Assembly: GCF_963575615.1 (NCBI RefSeq) | Contig: NZ_CAUYTL010000031.1 | Location: forward strand, 1-35,795 | Source: Listeria_A hofi | GTDB taxonomy: Bacteria; Bacillota; Bacilli; Lactobacillales; Listeriaceae | Direction of reading: 5' to 3' | DNA length: 35,795 bases | In this document: one piece after another, positions 16,812-25,266 of the stretch | Layout: every line of letters starts with the position of its first letter | Position numbering within the stretch: the first letter of the stretch is position 1 | Notes under the pieces: model-generated | What the model was told of the DNA's origin: nothing | What the model saw: only the letters and a program-made list of their open reading frames with translations | The model's database searches: none | Program-made: the position numbers and the translations under genes

Positions 16812-16931
16812 AAACCTCAATAACTCATCGACCTAAAACTTATTCCTCTATTTTATTATGGATAGAAGAACAGTTACAAATCGATGAGTTTTTTCTTTAT
16901 GACTTACTAAACGAAAGTCTGCATGAGGTTT
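16812..16931. other. Nested inverted repeats between pheT and ung
   Basis: Three stems are nested: AAACCTCA (16812-16819) with TGAGGTTT (16924-16931), AACTCATCGA (16822-16831) with TCGATGAGTT (16881-16890), and an inner TTCCTCTAT with ATAGAAGAA (one mismatch). T6 follows the middle stem on the plus strand. It may act as the pheT terminator or be a small structured RNA. A plus-strand frame from TTG 16772 passes through it but has no ribosome site. The remainder of 16666-16936 holds nothing I can assign. Confidence 0.5.
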
Positions 16932-16936
16932 TTCTA

Positions 16937-19345
16937 TTAGCGAATAACCGCATCAAATTTTGTCTCAAGCGCTGTTACAATGGCTTGATTGGCTTTTGTT
17001 ACTTCCTCATCTGTCAATGTTCGTTCTGGATCGAGGAACGTGAGTGTGTAAGCCATCGATTTCTTATCTGCGCCCAATTTTTCGCCTTCAAAAATGTCGA
17101 AAAGCTGAATATCAGTTAGAAGTTTGCCGGCTTGGGCTTTGATTTCATTTTCTAGTGCTGCTTGACTCACTTCTTTATTTACTAGTAAAGCGATATCACG
17201 TGCCATGCTTGGGAATCTTGGAATCGTATGATACGCTACAGCTTTTTTCGGTGCTGCTAGCAATTGTGTGGCATCCAATTCGAATACGTATGTTTCTTTC
17301 AAATCCAGCTCAGAAGCAAGTGATGGATGAACTTGGGCGAGATAGCCGATTTCTTTTCCTGCTAGCCAGATGGATGCAGTTCTTCCTGGATGCAAATCTT
17401 GTTTTTCTGCTTGCTTCCAATCTAAAGCTTCTTCTAATCCCAGTTTGGCAACAACTCCCTCGATCATACCTTTTAATAGGAAGAAGTCAACTTTCTTGTC
17501 TTGTTTTTGCCAATTTGTTTCGTACCAGCTTCCTGTGATAAGCCCTGCTAAATGTTCGGTTTCAAGCGGTAAATTATCGCCTTGTGTGGCATAGAAAACC
17601 GTACCTAATTCGTATAGCGCAACATTGCTATTTTTGCGAGCTACATTATAACTGGCTGCTTTTAGGAGTTGTGGCACAATGCTAGTTCGCAAATGGCTGT
17701 GTTCTTCACTCATCGGCATAGAGAGCGAAACGGCTTTTTCTTCTGTAAGAGCTAACTTTGTTGCGGCTTGCTCGGTCGTTAAAGAATACGTCAACGCTTG
17801 GTTTAGTCCAGCACCTTCTAGATAGCGACGAATCGTTCTTTTAGCTGCTTGATCGACTGTTAGGTGCCCTGCTGAAACACTGCTAGGCAATGTCGACGGG
17901 ATTTTGTCATAGCCATAAATACGTGCTACTTCTTCAAAAATATCCGCTTCGATCAGAATATCCCAGCGACGTGGCGGGATGGTAATCGCTAATGCATCGC
18001 CGTCTGCCACTAAATCAAACTGTAATTTTGCGAAAATATTATGCACTTCGTTTGAACTAATTTCGGTTCCTAATACTCGATTAATCCTCGTCAACGTTGT
18101 CTTAATAATATTTTCTGTTTTCGTGCGATTATCGACTTTTGCCATACCGCCAACGAGCGTTCCACCCGCAAGTTCAGTAATCAGTGTAGCACCGTGTTGC
18201 AAGGCTTTTTCCACTTTCCAAGCGTCGCTACCTTTATCATAACGAATGCTCGCTTCTGTTCTCAAATTAAGTTCACGAGACACACGCCCAACATAACTAC
18301 TACTAAAAATGGCACCTTCTAGAGCAACAGTCGTTGTTGTATCGATAACTTCTGATGTTTCGCCGCCCATCACACCTGCGATTGCAATCGGAGTCTCACC
18401 ATTTGTAATCACTGCATAGCCTTCATTTAATTTACGCGTTTCTCCATCCAATGTTACGATTTCTTCATCATTCATAGCTAGACGAACAAGAATTTCTTTG
18501 CTGCCAAGTCGTTCATAGTCAAATGCGTGAAGTGGTTGACCATATTTCAAGCAAATGTAGTTCGTCACGTCAACTACGTTATTATGCGGACGAATACCAG
18601 CTTTCATTAGCTTAGTTTGGAGCCATAGCGGTGATTCACCAACTACGACATCCTTTATCACTTGCATCCCGTAAAATGGCGTCGTTTCTGCATCCTTCAC
18701 GCTCACTTGAACATAATCCGAAACATCACCTTGTGTTGCTAGTTCTGAAATCTCATCAAATACTGGCTTTTGGTCTACAATCGCACCAACTTCATATGCA
18801 ACGCCCGTCATGCTTAATGCATCCGCTCGGTTTGGTGTAATCGCCATATCTAAAATCGCATCATCCAAGCCGAGTAATACTGTTGCATCTGCGCCAACTT
18901 GAACCTCTGCTGGCAATACAAAAATACCATCTGCAACTGCTTTCGGAATAGTTTTCCCTTCAAATCCTAGTTCTTGAAGGGAACAAATCATGCCCTCAGA
19001 CACTTCACCGCGTAATTTCGCGCGTTTAATTTTCATGCCACCTGGTAATTTGGCACCCACACGAGCAACAATCACCTTTTGGCCTTTTGCAACATTTGGA
19101 GCGCCACAGATAATTTGAATCGGTTCTACTTCACCGACATTGACCGTACATTTATTGAGTGTATCCGCGTTTGGATGTTTTTCGCATGTGATAACTTCAC
19201 CGACTACGATATTCGTGATGTCCGCATTTAAATGTTCCACGCCTTCTATTTCAATCCCACCACGCGTAATGCGCTCACCTAGCTCTTCTGCTGAAACTGC
19301 TAGATTTGGAAAATATTCTTTTACCCATTGATATGATACTAACAT
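16937..19345 (-). CDS. pheT: Phenylalanyl-tRNA synthetase beta subunit
   Basis: The 802-aa subunit forms the alpha2-beta2 enzyme that charges tRNA-Phe. The N-terminal EMAP-type tRNA-binding domain (about 39-150, with GEVITCEKHPNADTLNKC), the B3/B4 editing region (near 210-390), the B5 domain, the catalytic-like core with IYGYDKIPSTLP, and the C-terminal anticodon-binding FDX-ACB domain (from about 710, IPRFPSMARDIALLV) are in the usual order. The length matches Bacillus PheT. It lies 14 bases downstream of pheS under T-box control. Confidence 0.97.
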   Translation of the reverse strand: MLVSYQWVKEYFPNLAVSAEELGERITRGGIEIEGVEHLNADITNIVVGEVITCEKHPNADTLNKCTVNVGEVEPIQIICGAPNVAKGQKVIVARVGAKLPGGMKIKRAKLRGEVSEGMICSLQELGFEGKTIPKAVADGIFVLPAEVQVGADATVLLGLDDAILDMAITPNRADALSMTGVAYEVGAIVDQKPVFDEISELATQGDVSDYVQVSVKDAETTPFYGMQVIKDVVVGESPLWLQTKLMKAGIRPHNNVVDVTNYICLKYGQPLHAFDYERLGSKEILVRLAMNDEEIVTLDGETRKLNEGYAVITNGETPIAIAGVMGGETSEVIDTTTTVALEGAIFSSSYVGRVSRELNLRTEASIRYDKGSDAWKVEKALQHGATLITELAGGTLVGGMAKVDNRTKTENIIKTTLTRINRVLGTEISSNEVHNIFAKLQFDLVADGDALAITIPPRRWDILIEADIFEEVARIYGYDKIPSTLPSSVSAGHLTVDQAAKRTIRRYLEGAGLNQALTYSLTTEQAATKLALTEEKAVSLSMPMSEEHSHLRTSIVPQLLKAASYNVARKNSNVALYELGTVFYATQGDNLPLETEHLAGLITGSWYETNWQKQDKKVDFFLLKGMIEGVVAKLGLEEALDWKQAEKQDLHPGRTASIWLAGKEIGYLAQVHPSLASELDLKETYVFELDATQLLAAPKKAVAYHTIPRFPSMARDIALLVNKEVSQAALENEIKAQAGKLLTDIQLFDIFEGEKLGADKKSMAYTLTFLDPERTLTDEEVTKANQAIVTALETKFDAVIR

Positions 19346-19359
19346 GCTTTTTCGCCCCC

Positions 19360-20400
19360 TTATTCTTTCACCGAAAATTGTTTTGTAAACCGCAAATCGT
19401 TTGTGTATAGGTGACGAATATCATCCACCGCATATTTCAACATCGCGACGCGTTCTGGGCCCATACCAAATGCGAAACCGCTATATTTTTTGGAATCAAT
19501 GCCTGACATTTCAAGCACATTGGGATGAACCATGCCAGAGCCAAGAATTTCAATCCAACCGGTTCCTTTACACACGCGACAGCCTTCACCACCGCATTTG
19601 AAACATGAAATATCCATTTCAACAGACGGTTCTGTGAACGGGAAGAAGCTAGGACGCAATCTGACATCGCGCTCTTCGCCAAACATTTTTTTTGCAAGAA
19701 CAGTCAGCGTTCCTTTTAAATCAGCTAATGTGATATTCTCATCTACAACCAAACCTTCAATTTGCGTAAATTGGTGGGAATGCGTCGCGTCATCATTGTC
19801 GCGGCGATACACTTTACCTGGGCAAATAATCTTAATTGGCCCATTCGCAAAGTCATGTTGCTCCATCACACGTGCCTGAACAGGGGAAGTTTGCGTACGC
19901 AACAACGTGTTCTCTGTGATATAAAAACTATCTTGCATATCGCGAGCTGGATGATCCTTAGGTAAGTTCAACGCCTCAAAGTTGTAGTAGTCCTTCTCGA
20001 CTTCTGGCCCCTCCGCGATGGTATAGCCCATTCCGATAAACAAGTCTTCAATCTCCTCAATAACTTGCGTCAACAAGTGGGCTGTCCCTTCTTTCACAGC
20101 CGTTCCTGGAAGCGTCACATCGATTGTTTCATTTGCAAGCTGCTTCTTAATCTCAGCTGCGCCTAACGCTTCTTGCTTTTCCTGAATTGCATTCGTTAAT
20201 TCTTCTCGAACCTCATTCGCGATGGCTCCCACTTTTGGGCGTTCTTCTGCAGATAATTTACCCATTTGCTTCATAATTTCGGTCATCGGTCCCTTTTTAC
20301 CCAAATACTTCACACGTAAATCGTTCAATGTTTCCAAACTTTCCACAGCCGCGATTTCTTTTACAGCCTCTTGTTTCAATTGTTCCAACTGATCTAACAC
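19360..20400 (-). CDS. pheS: Phenylalanyl-tRNA synthetase alpha subunit
   Basis: The 346-aa catalytic subunit has an N-terminal coiled coil (1-90), motif 2 around KIICPGKVYRRDNDDATHSHQF, a Cys-rich insertion CFKCGGEGCRVCKGTGW near 268-284, and motif 3 GFAFGMGPERVAMLKY near 313-328. The start is GTG, with AAGGAGTG 10 bases upstream. The gene is preceded by a Phe-specific T-box leader, so its expression should rise when tRNA-Phe is uncharged. Confidence 0.97.
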   Translation of the reverse strand: MLDQLEQLKQEAVKEIAAVESLETLNDLRVKYLGKKGPMTEIMKQMGKLSAEERPKVGAIANEVREELTNAIQEKQEALGAAEIKKQLANETIDVTLPGTAVKEGTAHLLTQVIEEIEDLFIGMGYTIAEGPEVEKDYYNFEALNLPKDHPARDMQDSFYITENTLLRTQTSPVQARVMEQHDFANGPIKIICPGKVYRRDNDDATHSHQFTQIEGLVVDENITLADLKGTLTVLAKKMFGEERDVRLRPSFFPFTEPSVEMDISCFKCGGEGCRVCKGTGWIEILGSGMVHPNVLEMSGIDSKKYSGFAFGMGPERVAMLKYAVDDIRHLYTNDLRFTKQFSVKE

Positions 20401-20430
20401 GCTACTTCACTCCTTATTTTTAGCCAAAAT

Positions 20431-20695
20431 AAAAAACCTTATCCACAAAGGGACGAGGTTTATAATCACGCGGTACCACCCTAATAGACAGCAAAAAGCC
20501 ATCCACTTCATTCAAATAACGGCTTCACACCGATCTGCCTTTCATTAAAAAAATCCCGACAGCGACTCCAGAGCTGAAATGTTCGCAAATACGTATCATA
20601 AGGTTATTTCCAGTCTAAGATAACCTCTCCCTAAAAATGCATCCGTATAACTACTTGTCCCCTTCAATGTCTTTCTCATATATTTAGTTGATAGC
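20431..20695 (-). promoter_or_regulatory. T-box leader of pheST (Phe specifier)
   Basis: The minus strand carries the T-box core AGGGTGGTACCGCG (complement at 20471-20484). Downstream is an intrinsic terminator (AACCTCGTCC pairing with GGATAAGGTT, then T6, at 20431-20463). The upstream Stem I region ends with ACATTTCAGCT, where TTC (complement at 20576-20578) is the likely specifier codon, matching phenylalanine. Uncharged tRNA-Phe should stabilise the antiterminator. Stem I was judged by eye, so its exact boundaries are approximate. Confidence 0.92.
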
Positions 20696-20699
20696 TTTC

Positions 20700-20728
20700 A
20701 TTATAGTATGTTTGAATCGAATTTTCAA
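20700..20728 (-). promoter_or_regulatory. Sigma-A promoter of pheST
   Basis: TTGAAA (complement at 20723-20728), a 17-bp spacer and TATAAT (complement at 20700-20705) lie directly before the T-box Stem I. Confidence 0.85.
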
Positions 20729-20742
20729 GACAAAAAATAAAT

Positions 20743-20783
20743 ATGACTCTCAATCATCATGAAACATGATTAAGAGTCATATC
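20743..20783 (-). terminator. Terminator of the hxlR-type gene
   Basis: ATATGACTCT pairs with AGAGTCATAT and encloses a second palindromic stem (AATCATCATG/CATGATT). The minus strand continues ATTTATTTTTTG. It lies 250 bases past the regulator's stop codon, from which the inverted-repeat element separates it. Confidence 0.75.
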
Positions 20784-21025
20784 TCAGCGTGTCGACAAAC
20801 ACTCATTTTCGTCGTTAAAACTCCGTTCCAGTGCTCTTCTACACTGCGTTTCGCATAACTTCTCACATGGTCGGGGATAAGACTCCCTCCTTGTTTTCAG
20901 TCAACGTACTCTAGTACGCTCCGCACTTGTACTCATTTTTGCCTAGAAACTAAGCATTTGTTGCCACGCTGAAGTTTGGTGGGATATCATATGAAGTAGT
21001 TTTTCTACAGTCTAGAGTCATATCT
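20773..21025. repeat. Inverted-repeat element flanked by a 12-bp direct repeat
   Basis: AGAGTCATATCT occurs at 20773-20784 and again at 21014-21025, flanking 229 bp. The left edge starts CAGCGTGTCGACAAA (20785-20799), and TTTGTTGCCACGCTG (20957-20971) is its imperfect inverse (13 of 15). Inside there is no open frame with a ribosome site. The arrangement resembles a small non-coding insertion (MITE-like) that duplicated part of the regulator's terminator stem, but the right inverted repeat lies 42 bp inside the right duplication, which is untidy for a simple insertion. I recall similar GTCGACACGCTG-ended repeats from other Bacillota but cannot verify this here. Confidence 0.5.
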
Positions 21026-21029
21026 TTTA

Positions 21030-21365
21030 CTAATTCTCAGCTGGGGTTAGCTCAATCCAATTCTCTGCCCATTCCTGAACTTGAATCATCACTTTCTCCA
21101 AGCCTTTACCTTTTTCAGTCAATACATATTCAATACGAACAGGTGTCTCTGGGTACACATGTCGCACGATGATTCCGGATTCTTCTAACTCTTTTAAGCG
21201 CTCAGCAAGGACACGATCACTCATTTGCGTAATCTCGCCTGCAATTTCCTTAAAGCGTTTCGGTCCATCCAACAATACATTAATAATCAGACCAGTCCAA
21301 CGCTTACCAAGTAGCGAAAAGGCATTCTCGAACTTCGGACACATTGTATGCGTTTGTTCTTTCAT
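21030..21365 (-). CDS. HxlR-family winged-helix transcriptional regulator
   Basis: The 111-aa protein has the HxlR/DUF24 pattern: a conserved N-terminal Cys (MCPKFENAFSLLGKRW, Cys9), the helix-turn-helix LLDGPKRFKEIAGEITQMSDRVLAERLKELEESGII and a wing VRIEYVLTEKGKGLEKV. Several relatives sense quinones, aldehydes or other electrophiles through this cysteine. The start at 21365 follows AGAGGTGAG, and TATAAT lies just upstream (near 21387). The longer in-frame start has no ribosome site. It is divergent from a small unknown gene, a common regulator-target layout. Confidence 0.85.
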   Translation of the reverse strand: MKEQTHTMCPKFENAFSLLGKRWTGLIINVLLDGPKRFKEIAGEITQMSDRVLAERLKELEESGIIVRHVYPETPVRIEYVLTEKGKGLEKVMIQVQEWAENWIELTPAEN

Positions 21366-21458
21366 TGTTCTCACCTCTAGAAGTATTATACCACATTCCA
21401 AGCCAGAAAGTAACTCATTTAAACTCACCAACTTACAATTAATAAGCGTTTCAACCCA

Positions 21459-21487
21459 TTGAAAATTCACTTATTTAAGCGTAAAAT
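21459..21487 (+). promoter_or_regulatory. Promoter of the gene at 21542
   Basis: TTGAAA at 21459-21464, a 17-bp spacer and TAAAAT at 21482-21487. It lies in the intergenic space shared with the HxlR-type regulator. Confidence 0.75.
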
Positions 21488-21541
21488 AAAAGTAGCAGAT
21501 AAGCTAATGCCCGTAAATTATGATTGGAGGGACTATCAATC

Positions 21542-21886
21542 ATGACTCAATCTAGGTATGTTGTAAAAAGTAGCGTAACAGAAACCATGGATTTAATCAA
21601 ATTATCTCAATCAACAAAGGATATCGTGTTTGAAGAGCTTCGCCAGTTCGGAGCTTTCCATCAAGGCATGTTGACTTATGACCAATCTTCTCTACGCCCC
21701 GGTAACCATACCGCTCTATTCATTGTTGTTCATGATTTTAACCACGTAACCGAAGTCACTATGATCTCAACAGGCGGCTCTGGTACCTTATTTAACATCG
21801 ATTGGAGTGCAGCGAAAGGAATTATTGGTGGGGTGAAATCAGCTTTGAAACCAGTGCTTATTAAAGAAGTAAAGATCTCCGACTAG
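21542..21886 (+). CDS. Small cytoplasmic protein of unknown function (DUF6054-like)
   Basis: The 114-aa protein has no signal peptide or membrane segment. It reads as an alpha/beta fold: a strand and helix (YVVKSSVTETMDLIKLSQ), then strands (HTALFIVVHDFNHVTEVTMISTGGSG) and a C-terminal helix and strand. It resembles what I recall of DUF6054 proteins, without certainty. The ATG follows GGAGGG by 10 bases. It is divergent from the HxlR-type gene and ends at its own terminator, so control by that regulator is an inference from layout. Confidence 0.65.
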   Translation: MTQSRYVVKSSVTETMDLIKLSQSTKDIVFEELRQFGAFHQGMLTYDQSSLRPGNHTALFIVVHDFNHVTEVTMISTGGSGTLFNIDWSAAKGIIGGVKSALKPVLIKEVKISD

Positions 21887-21891
21887 CAAAC

Positions 21892-21931
21892 AAAGAGTAC
21901 GAACCTGATTTTTAGGATCGTACTCTTTTTG
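21892..21931 (+). terminator. Terminator of the gene at 21542
   Basis: AAAGAGTACGA and TCGTACTCTTT form a perfect 11-bp stem with a T5 tail. It faces the convergent methyltransferase gene and is near-symmetrical. Confidence 0.85.
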
Positions 21932-21945
21932 TAGCCTGATTAGAA

Positions 21946-22704
21946 TTACTTCCTCAATCCATACATCAAAATCCCTGCTGCGACCGCAACGTTTAGCGAC
22001 TCACTTGCACCATATATTGGTATGTATACCTTGTGCGTTAATCGTGTTTGAAGTTCCACCTGAATACCATTCCCTTCGTTACCAACCATCAACGCCAACG
22101 TTTCTCGAGGCTCCACTTCTTGTAATTTTGTCGCTGTATCGTCTAAAACGGCCCCAAAAATAGGCACGCCTTCTTCTTCAAAACGCTCAATCCAATGCAG
22201 TAAGTTCGCTTGCAAAACTGGAATGTGAAAATGGCTCCCTTGTGTCGAACGAATTACCTTTGGATTGTATAAATCGGCGCTTCCACGCCCTAAAACGACC
22301 GCATCATATCCAGCAGCATCAGCCGTACGAATCAAAGTCCCTACATTCCCCGGATCTTGAACACCGTCTAGTAGCAAAAACTTTTTACCAAATAGCATCA
22401 TAATTTCTGGATCTTCCATCTTCACAACGGCAAAAATTCCTTGATCGGTGATTGTTTCACTGATACTTGTCGCAACTTCTTTATTCACATAAAACACAGG
22501 GATATTCGTGGTGTTCCAGCCTTCCGGAATTTTCACATTCGGTGCTACAATCAGTTCCGTTACCAAGCCGTCTTGACGTAACGCCTCCTCCACAAGATGA
22601 AACCCTTCTACTAAATATGAAAATTCTTGCTGTCTGCCTTTCTTCGTTTGTAATTTACGCCAATTTTTGACGCGGTCATTTTTCGTTGATTTAATCATTT
22701 CCAC
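21946..22704 (-). CDS. TrmH/SpoU-family RNA 2'-O-methyltransferase
   Basis: The 252-aa protein has an N-terminal substrate-binding domain (1-95, opening IKSTKNDRVKNWRKLQTKKGR, as in YsgA-type 23S rRNA methylases) and a SPOUT domain with motif 1 LDGVQDPGNVGTLIRTADAAG (about 112-132), motif 2 LMVGNEGNGI (about 210-219) and motif 3 SLNVAVAAGILMY (about 236-248), which binds S-adenosylmethionine in a knot. The first codon is GTG after GGGAG; an ATG two codons later is an alternative. Position near pheS matches B. subtilis ysgA. Confidence 0.88.
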   Translation of the reverse strand: MEMIKSTKNDRVKNWRKLQTKKGRQQEFSYLVEGFHLVEEALRQDGLVTELIVAPNVKIPEGWNTTNIPVFYVNKEVATSISETITDQGIFAVVKMEDPEIMMLFGKKFLLLDGVQDPGNVGTLIRTADAAGYDAVVLGRGSADLYNPKVIRSTQGSHFHIPVLQANLLHWIERFEEEGVPIFGAVLDDTATKLQEVEPRETLALMVGNEGNGIQVELQTRLTHKVYIPIYGASESLNVAVAAGILMYGLRK

Positions 22705-22775
22705 GATTCATCACACTCCCATTCTTGTCTATTATAGCATATTGGATAATTATTCGGAAAAAGCTTATTTTCAGG

Positions 22776-22805
22776 TTGTTATCTCCTACTAAAAACTGTT
22801 ATAAT
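22776..22805 (+). promoter_or_regulatory. Promoter of the SNF-type symporter gene
   Basis: TTGTTA at 22776-22781, an 18-bp spacer and TATAAT at 22800-22805. This places the transcript start close to 22812 and argues against the upstream ATG at 22815 as the start codon. Confidence 0.75.
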
Positions 22806-22847
22806 ACGTTAAAGATGAAACGCACTAAAGGGGAGATTGAAACTATT

Positions 22848-24194
22848 ATGCAAACAAATCGAGAACAATGGACATCAAAATTTGGATTTATTTTAGCATC
22901 AGCGGGCTCTGCAATTGGGTTAGGTGCACTGTGGAAAATGCCTTATGTGACAGCAAATGCAGGTGGTGGTGCTTTCTTTCTGATTTTTGCTATTTTCACT
23001 ATTTTTATTGGTTTGCCAGTTTTGCTTGGAGAATTTGTTATTGGCCGGAACACGCAGAGTGGCACAATTGCTGCTTACCGTAAGCTTGCACCCAATACGA
23101 AATGGGATTGGACTGGGCGCATTGGCGTTGTTACTTGCTTTTTAATTCTTGCTTTTTATTGTGTAGTTGGTGGCTGGGCGTTGCTCTACATATGGAAGGC
23201 TCTAACAGGAGCACTTCACAATCTCTCTGTAGAGGCATTAACTGAGCTGTTTGTGGCGACTTCTAATGATCCGTTTCAAGTGATTTTAGCCACAGTAATT
23301 TTCATCGCGATTAATTTTTTCGTTTTGCTAAAAGGTATTACAGCTGGTATTGAGCGTGCGAATCGCTGGATGATGCCTGCTCTGTTCATTTTTTTGCTCA
23401 TATTGATTGTGTACGCCTTGACATTGCCGAACGCGATGGATGGTGTGATTTACTTTTTAGAGCCGAAATTCGGTGATTTATCTTCGGACGGAATTTTGCA
23501 GGCGCTTGGACAGAGTTTCTTTTCATTAGCTGTTGGGGTTGGTGGAATGATCACGTATGCTTCCTATTTAAAACGTGATGTATTCTTGCCAAGTAGTGCG
23601 TTAACCATTGCCTTGATGAACTTGCTTGTTTCTTTGTTCGCAGGCCTTGCGATATTCCCAGCTGCATTTTCATTCGGAATCGAACCACAGGCAGGACCTG
23701 GGCTACTATTTATCGTCTTGCCAGCAATTTTCAACCAGGTTCCGTTTGGCATTGTACTTTTGCTATTATTTTTGGTGCTATTCCTATTTGCAGCGCTGAC
23801 GTCTAGCTTCAATTTATTTGAAGTCCCAGTCACCGCATTCCTCGAAAAACGGCCAGCAGCTAGGAAACAAGTGCTCTTAATCGTTGTTGCGGTAGTTACG
23901 TTACTCGCCGTTCCCACTTCATTAAGTACGGGAGCGCTTGCTGATGTCACTCTTTTCGGAAAGAATTTATTCGAAATTGCGGACTATCTCGCATCCAATA
24001 TCTTACTTCCAATTGGTGCTTTCTTGATTGCTATTTTTGTCGGATTTCGAATACCGCGCCAGGTTTTACTAGATGAAATCACATCAGATGGAGCTTTTCG
24101 ATTCAAACTTTTTGCCGCTTGGTTATTGATTTTGAAATATGTATGCCCTGTTGCGATTTTCCTTGTATTTTTGCAACAGTTGGGAATTCTATAA
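22848..24194 (+). CDS. Sodium-dependent transporter, SNF/NSS family
   Basis: The 448-aa membrane protein has about 11-12 hydrophobic segments. The signature N-terminal segment GFILASAGSAIGLGALWKMPY (residues about 13-33), followed by NAGGGAFF, forms the sodium and substrate site in this family (LeuT fold). It probably imports an amino acid or related compound with sodium; the substrate cannot be told from sequence. Relatives in Bacillus are YocR and YhdH. I chose ATG 22848 (GGGGAG 12 bases upstream). It is monocistronic, with its own promoter and terminator. Confidence 0.9.
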   Translation: MQTNREQWTSKFGFILASAGSAIGLGALWKMPYVTANAGGGAFFLIFAIFTIFIGLPVLLGEFVIGRNTQSGTIAAYRKLAPNTKWDWTGRIGVVTCFLILAFYCVVGGWALLYIWKALTGALHNLSVEALTELFVATSNDPFQVILATVIFIAINFFVLLKGITAGIERANRWMMPALFIFLLILIVYALTLPNAMDGVIYFLEPKFGDLSSDGILQALGQSFFSLAVGVGGMITYASYLKRDVFLPSSALTIALMNLLVSLFAGLAIFPAAFSFGIEPQAGPGLLFIVLPAIFNQVPFGIVLLLLFLVLFLFAALTSSFNLFEVPVTAFLEKRPAARKQVLLIVVAVVTLLAVPTSLSTGALADVTLFGKNLFEIADYLASNILLPIGAFLIAIFVGFRIPRQVLLDEITSDGAFRFKLFAAWLLILKYVCPVAIFLVFLQQLGIL

Positions 24195-24198
24195 TGAT

Positions 24199-24240
24199 GA
24201 AAAACGATGATGCGAAATCAAGGCATCATCGTTTTTTTTG
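24199..24240. terminator. Bidirectional terminator, symporter / SDR gene
   Basis: AAAACGATGATGC and GCATCATCGTTTT pair perfectly around an 8-base loop, followed by T on the plus strand. It abuts the stop of the convergent gene at 24241. Confidence 0.88.
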
Positions 24241-25224
24241 CTATAAACTTGTGAAAACTTGTTGGATTGCAAGCTCCACATTGTCATTATGATAATCGAG
24301 CTCATCCAGCGCTTCAATCGGGTCTACATAAAGCGCACGCGTCAACAATTCCGAATAGGCCACCGGTTCAAGCCCTGCTTCCCGACCTGCTAATTCGTTT
24401 TCATGCGCCTCTTTCATAGCAATTGCTTGGAGTTCGCGGAGTGTCAGTGTTTTAATCTGAGTATCTGATTTCATTGCCCGTTTTGCAAGTGTTAAAAAAG
24501 TCTCATTCGATATATTGCGCCAGCCAAGTGTATAACTTTTAGATGGAACTTCATCGTTTGTCGCCCCAATGAGCGCCTGTGCTACCTGTTTCGCTGTCAT
24601 ATAGCATGAGCCACCCGTCGCCTTGTTATGATGATTAACGTACAGTGGAAACTCCGCGCGATGCAATCGTTTTGCATATGTTTTCCACGCTGAGACACGG
24701 CCAGGCACTAAGCCAACAACATATGGCAAACGCAAAGCCACTGTGGTTAACCCATTCCCGTTTTCCTGCATTAGACGCATTTCCTGCTCAACACTTGCAT
24801 AAATATATGGATGGAGCCCTGTCAGCTGTAACTCCGGCCACAACGCATGAAAATAATTATAAAAAGAGGTACAGAGAATGAATCGCGACATCCCAGCTTG
24901 CCTCGCGAGTTGTGCCAAATGCTGAACAGGCTCCACATTCATCTGAAAGAAAAATTCTTTCGCTGGTTTCTTCGGAATATAGTGCGAATTCACACCACCC
25001 GCAAAAACAAAAATATCATGCCCTTTTAAAAATTTCACAATCTCAGCATCAGACATGTTATTTATATCACCAAAGTGATGCTTGGCACGCGAATCTAGCA
25101 CGTGATTTGTCGGTACTGGTGGCAAAGAGAACGTCGTTACCTGATAATCCTCCGTGTCCAAAAACGCTTCCGTTGCGGCGTAACCTATTAGACCCGTCCC
25201 ACCAAGAATAAATACGGATTTCAC
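24241..25224 (-). CDS. NAD(P)-dependent epimerase/dehydratase-like SDR
   Basis: The 327-aa protein begins with the Rossmann motif GGTGLIG (residues 8-14), then the acidic loop GDINNMSD and FAGGV near 75, and keeps extended-SDR architecture to about residue 240. The usual catalytic YxxxK is not evident: the aligned stretch is YIYASVEQEM, with Glu where Lys is expected, so it may be a non-catalytic or differently acting member. It is a single gene in the cytoplasm; the substrate is unknown. Confidence 0.75.
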   Translation of the reverse strand: MKSVFILGGTGLIGYAATEAFLDTEDYQVTTFSLPPVPTNHVLDSRAKHHFGDINNMSDAEIVKFLKGHDIFVFAGGVNSHYIPKKPAKEFFFQMNVEPVQHLAQLARQAGMSRFILCTSFYNYFHALWPELQLTGLHPYIYASVEQEMRLMQENGNGLTTVALRLPYVVGLVPGRVSAWKTYAKRLHRAEFPLYVNHHNKATGGSCYMTAKQVAQALIGATNDEVPSKSYTLGWRNISNETFLTLAKRAMKSDTQIKTLTLRELQAIAMKEAHENELAGREAGLEPVAYSELLTRALYVDPIEALDELDYHNDNVELAIQQVFTSL

Positions 25225-25266
25225 TGTTGTAAAACCTCCCAGCTCGTTCTGAAGTGGTGTTACTGT

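Noticed and set aside
16772..17119. A 115-codon plus-strand frame between ung and pheT
   Set aside because: It starts with TTG without a ribosome site, crosses the nested hairpins and then runs antisense through pheT.
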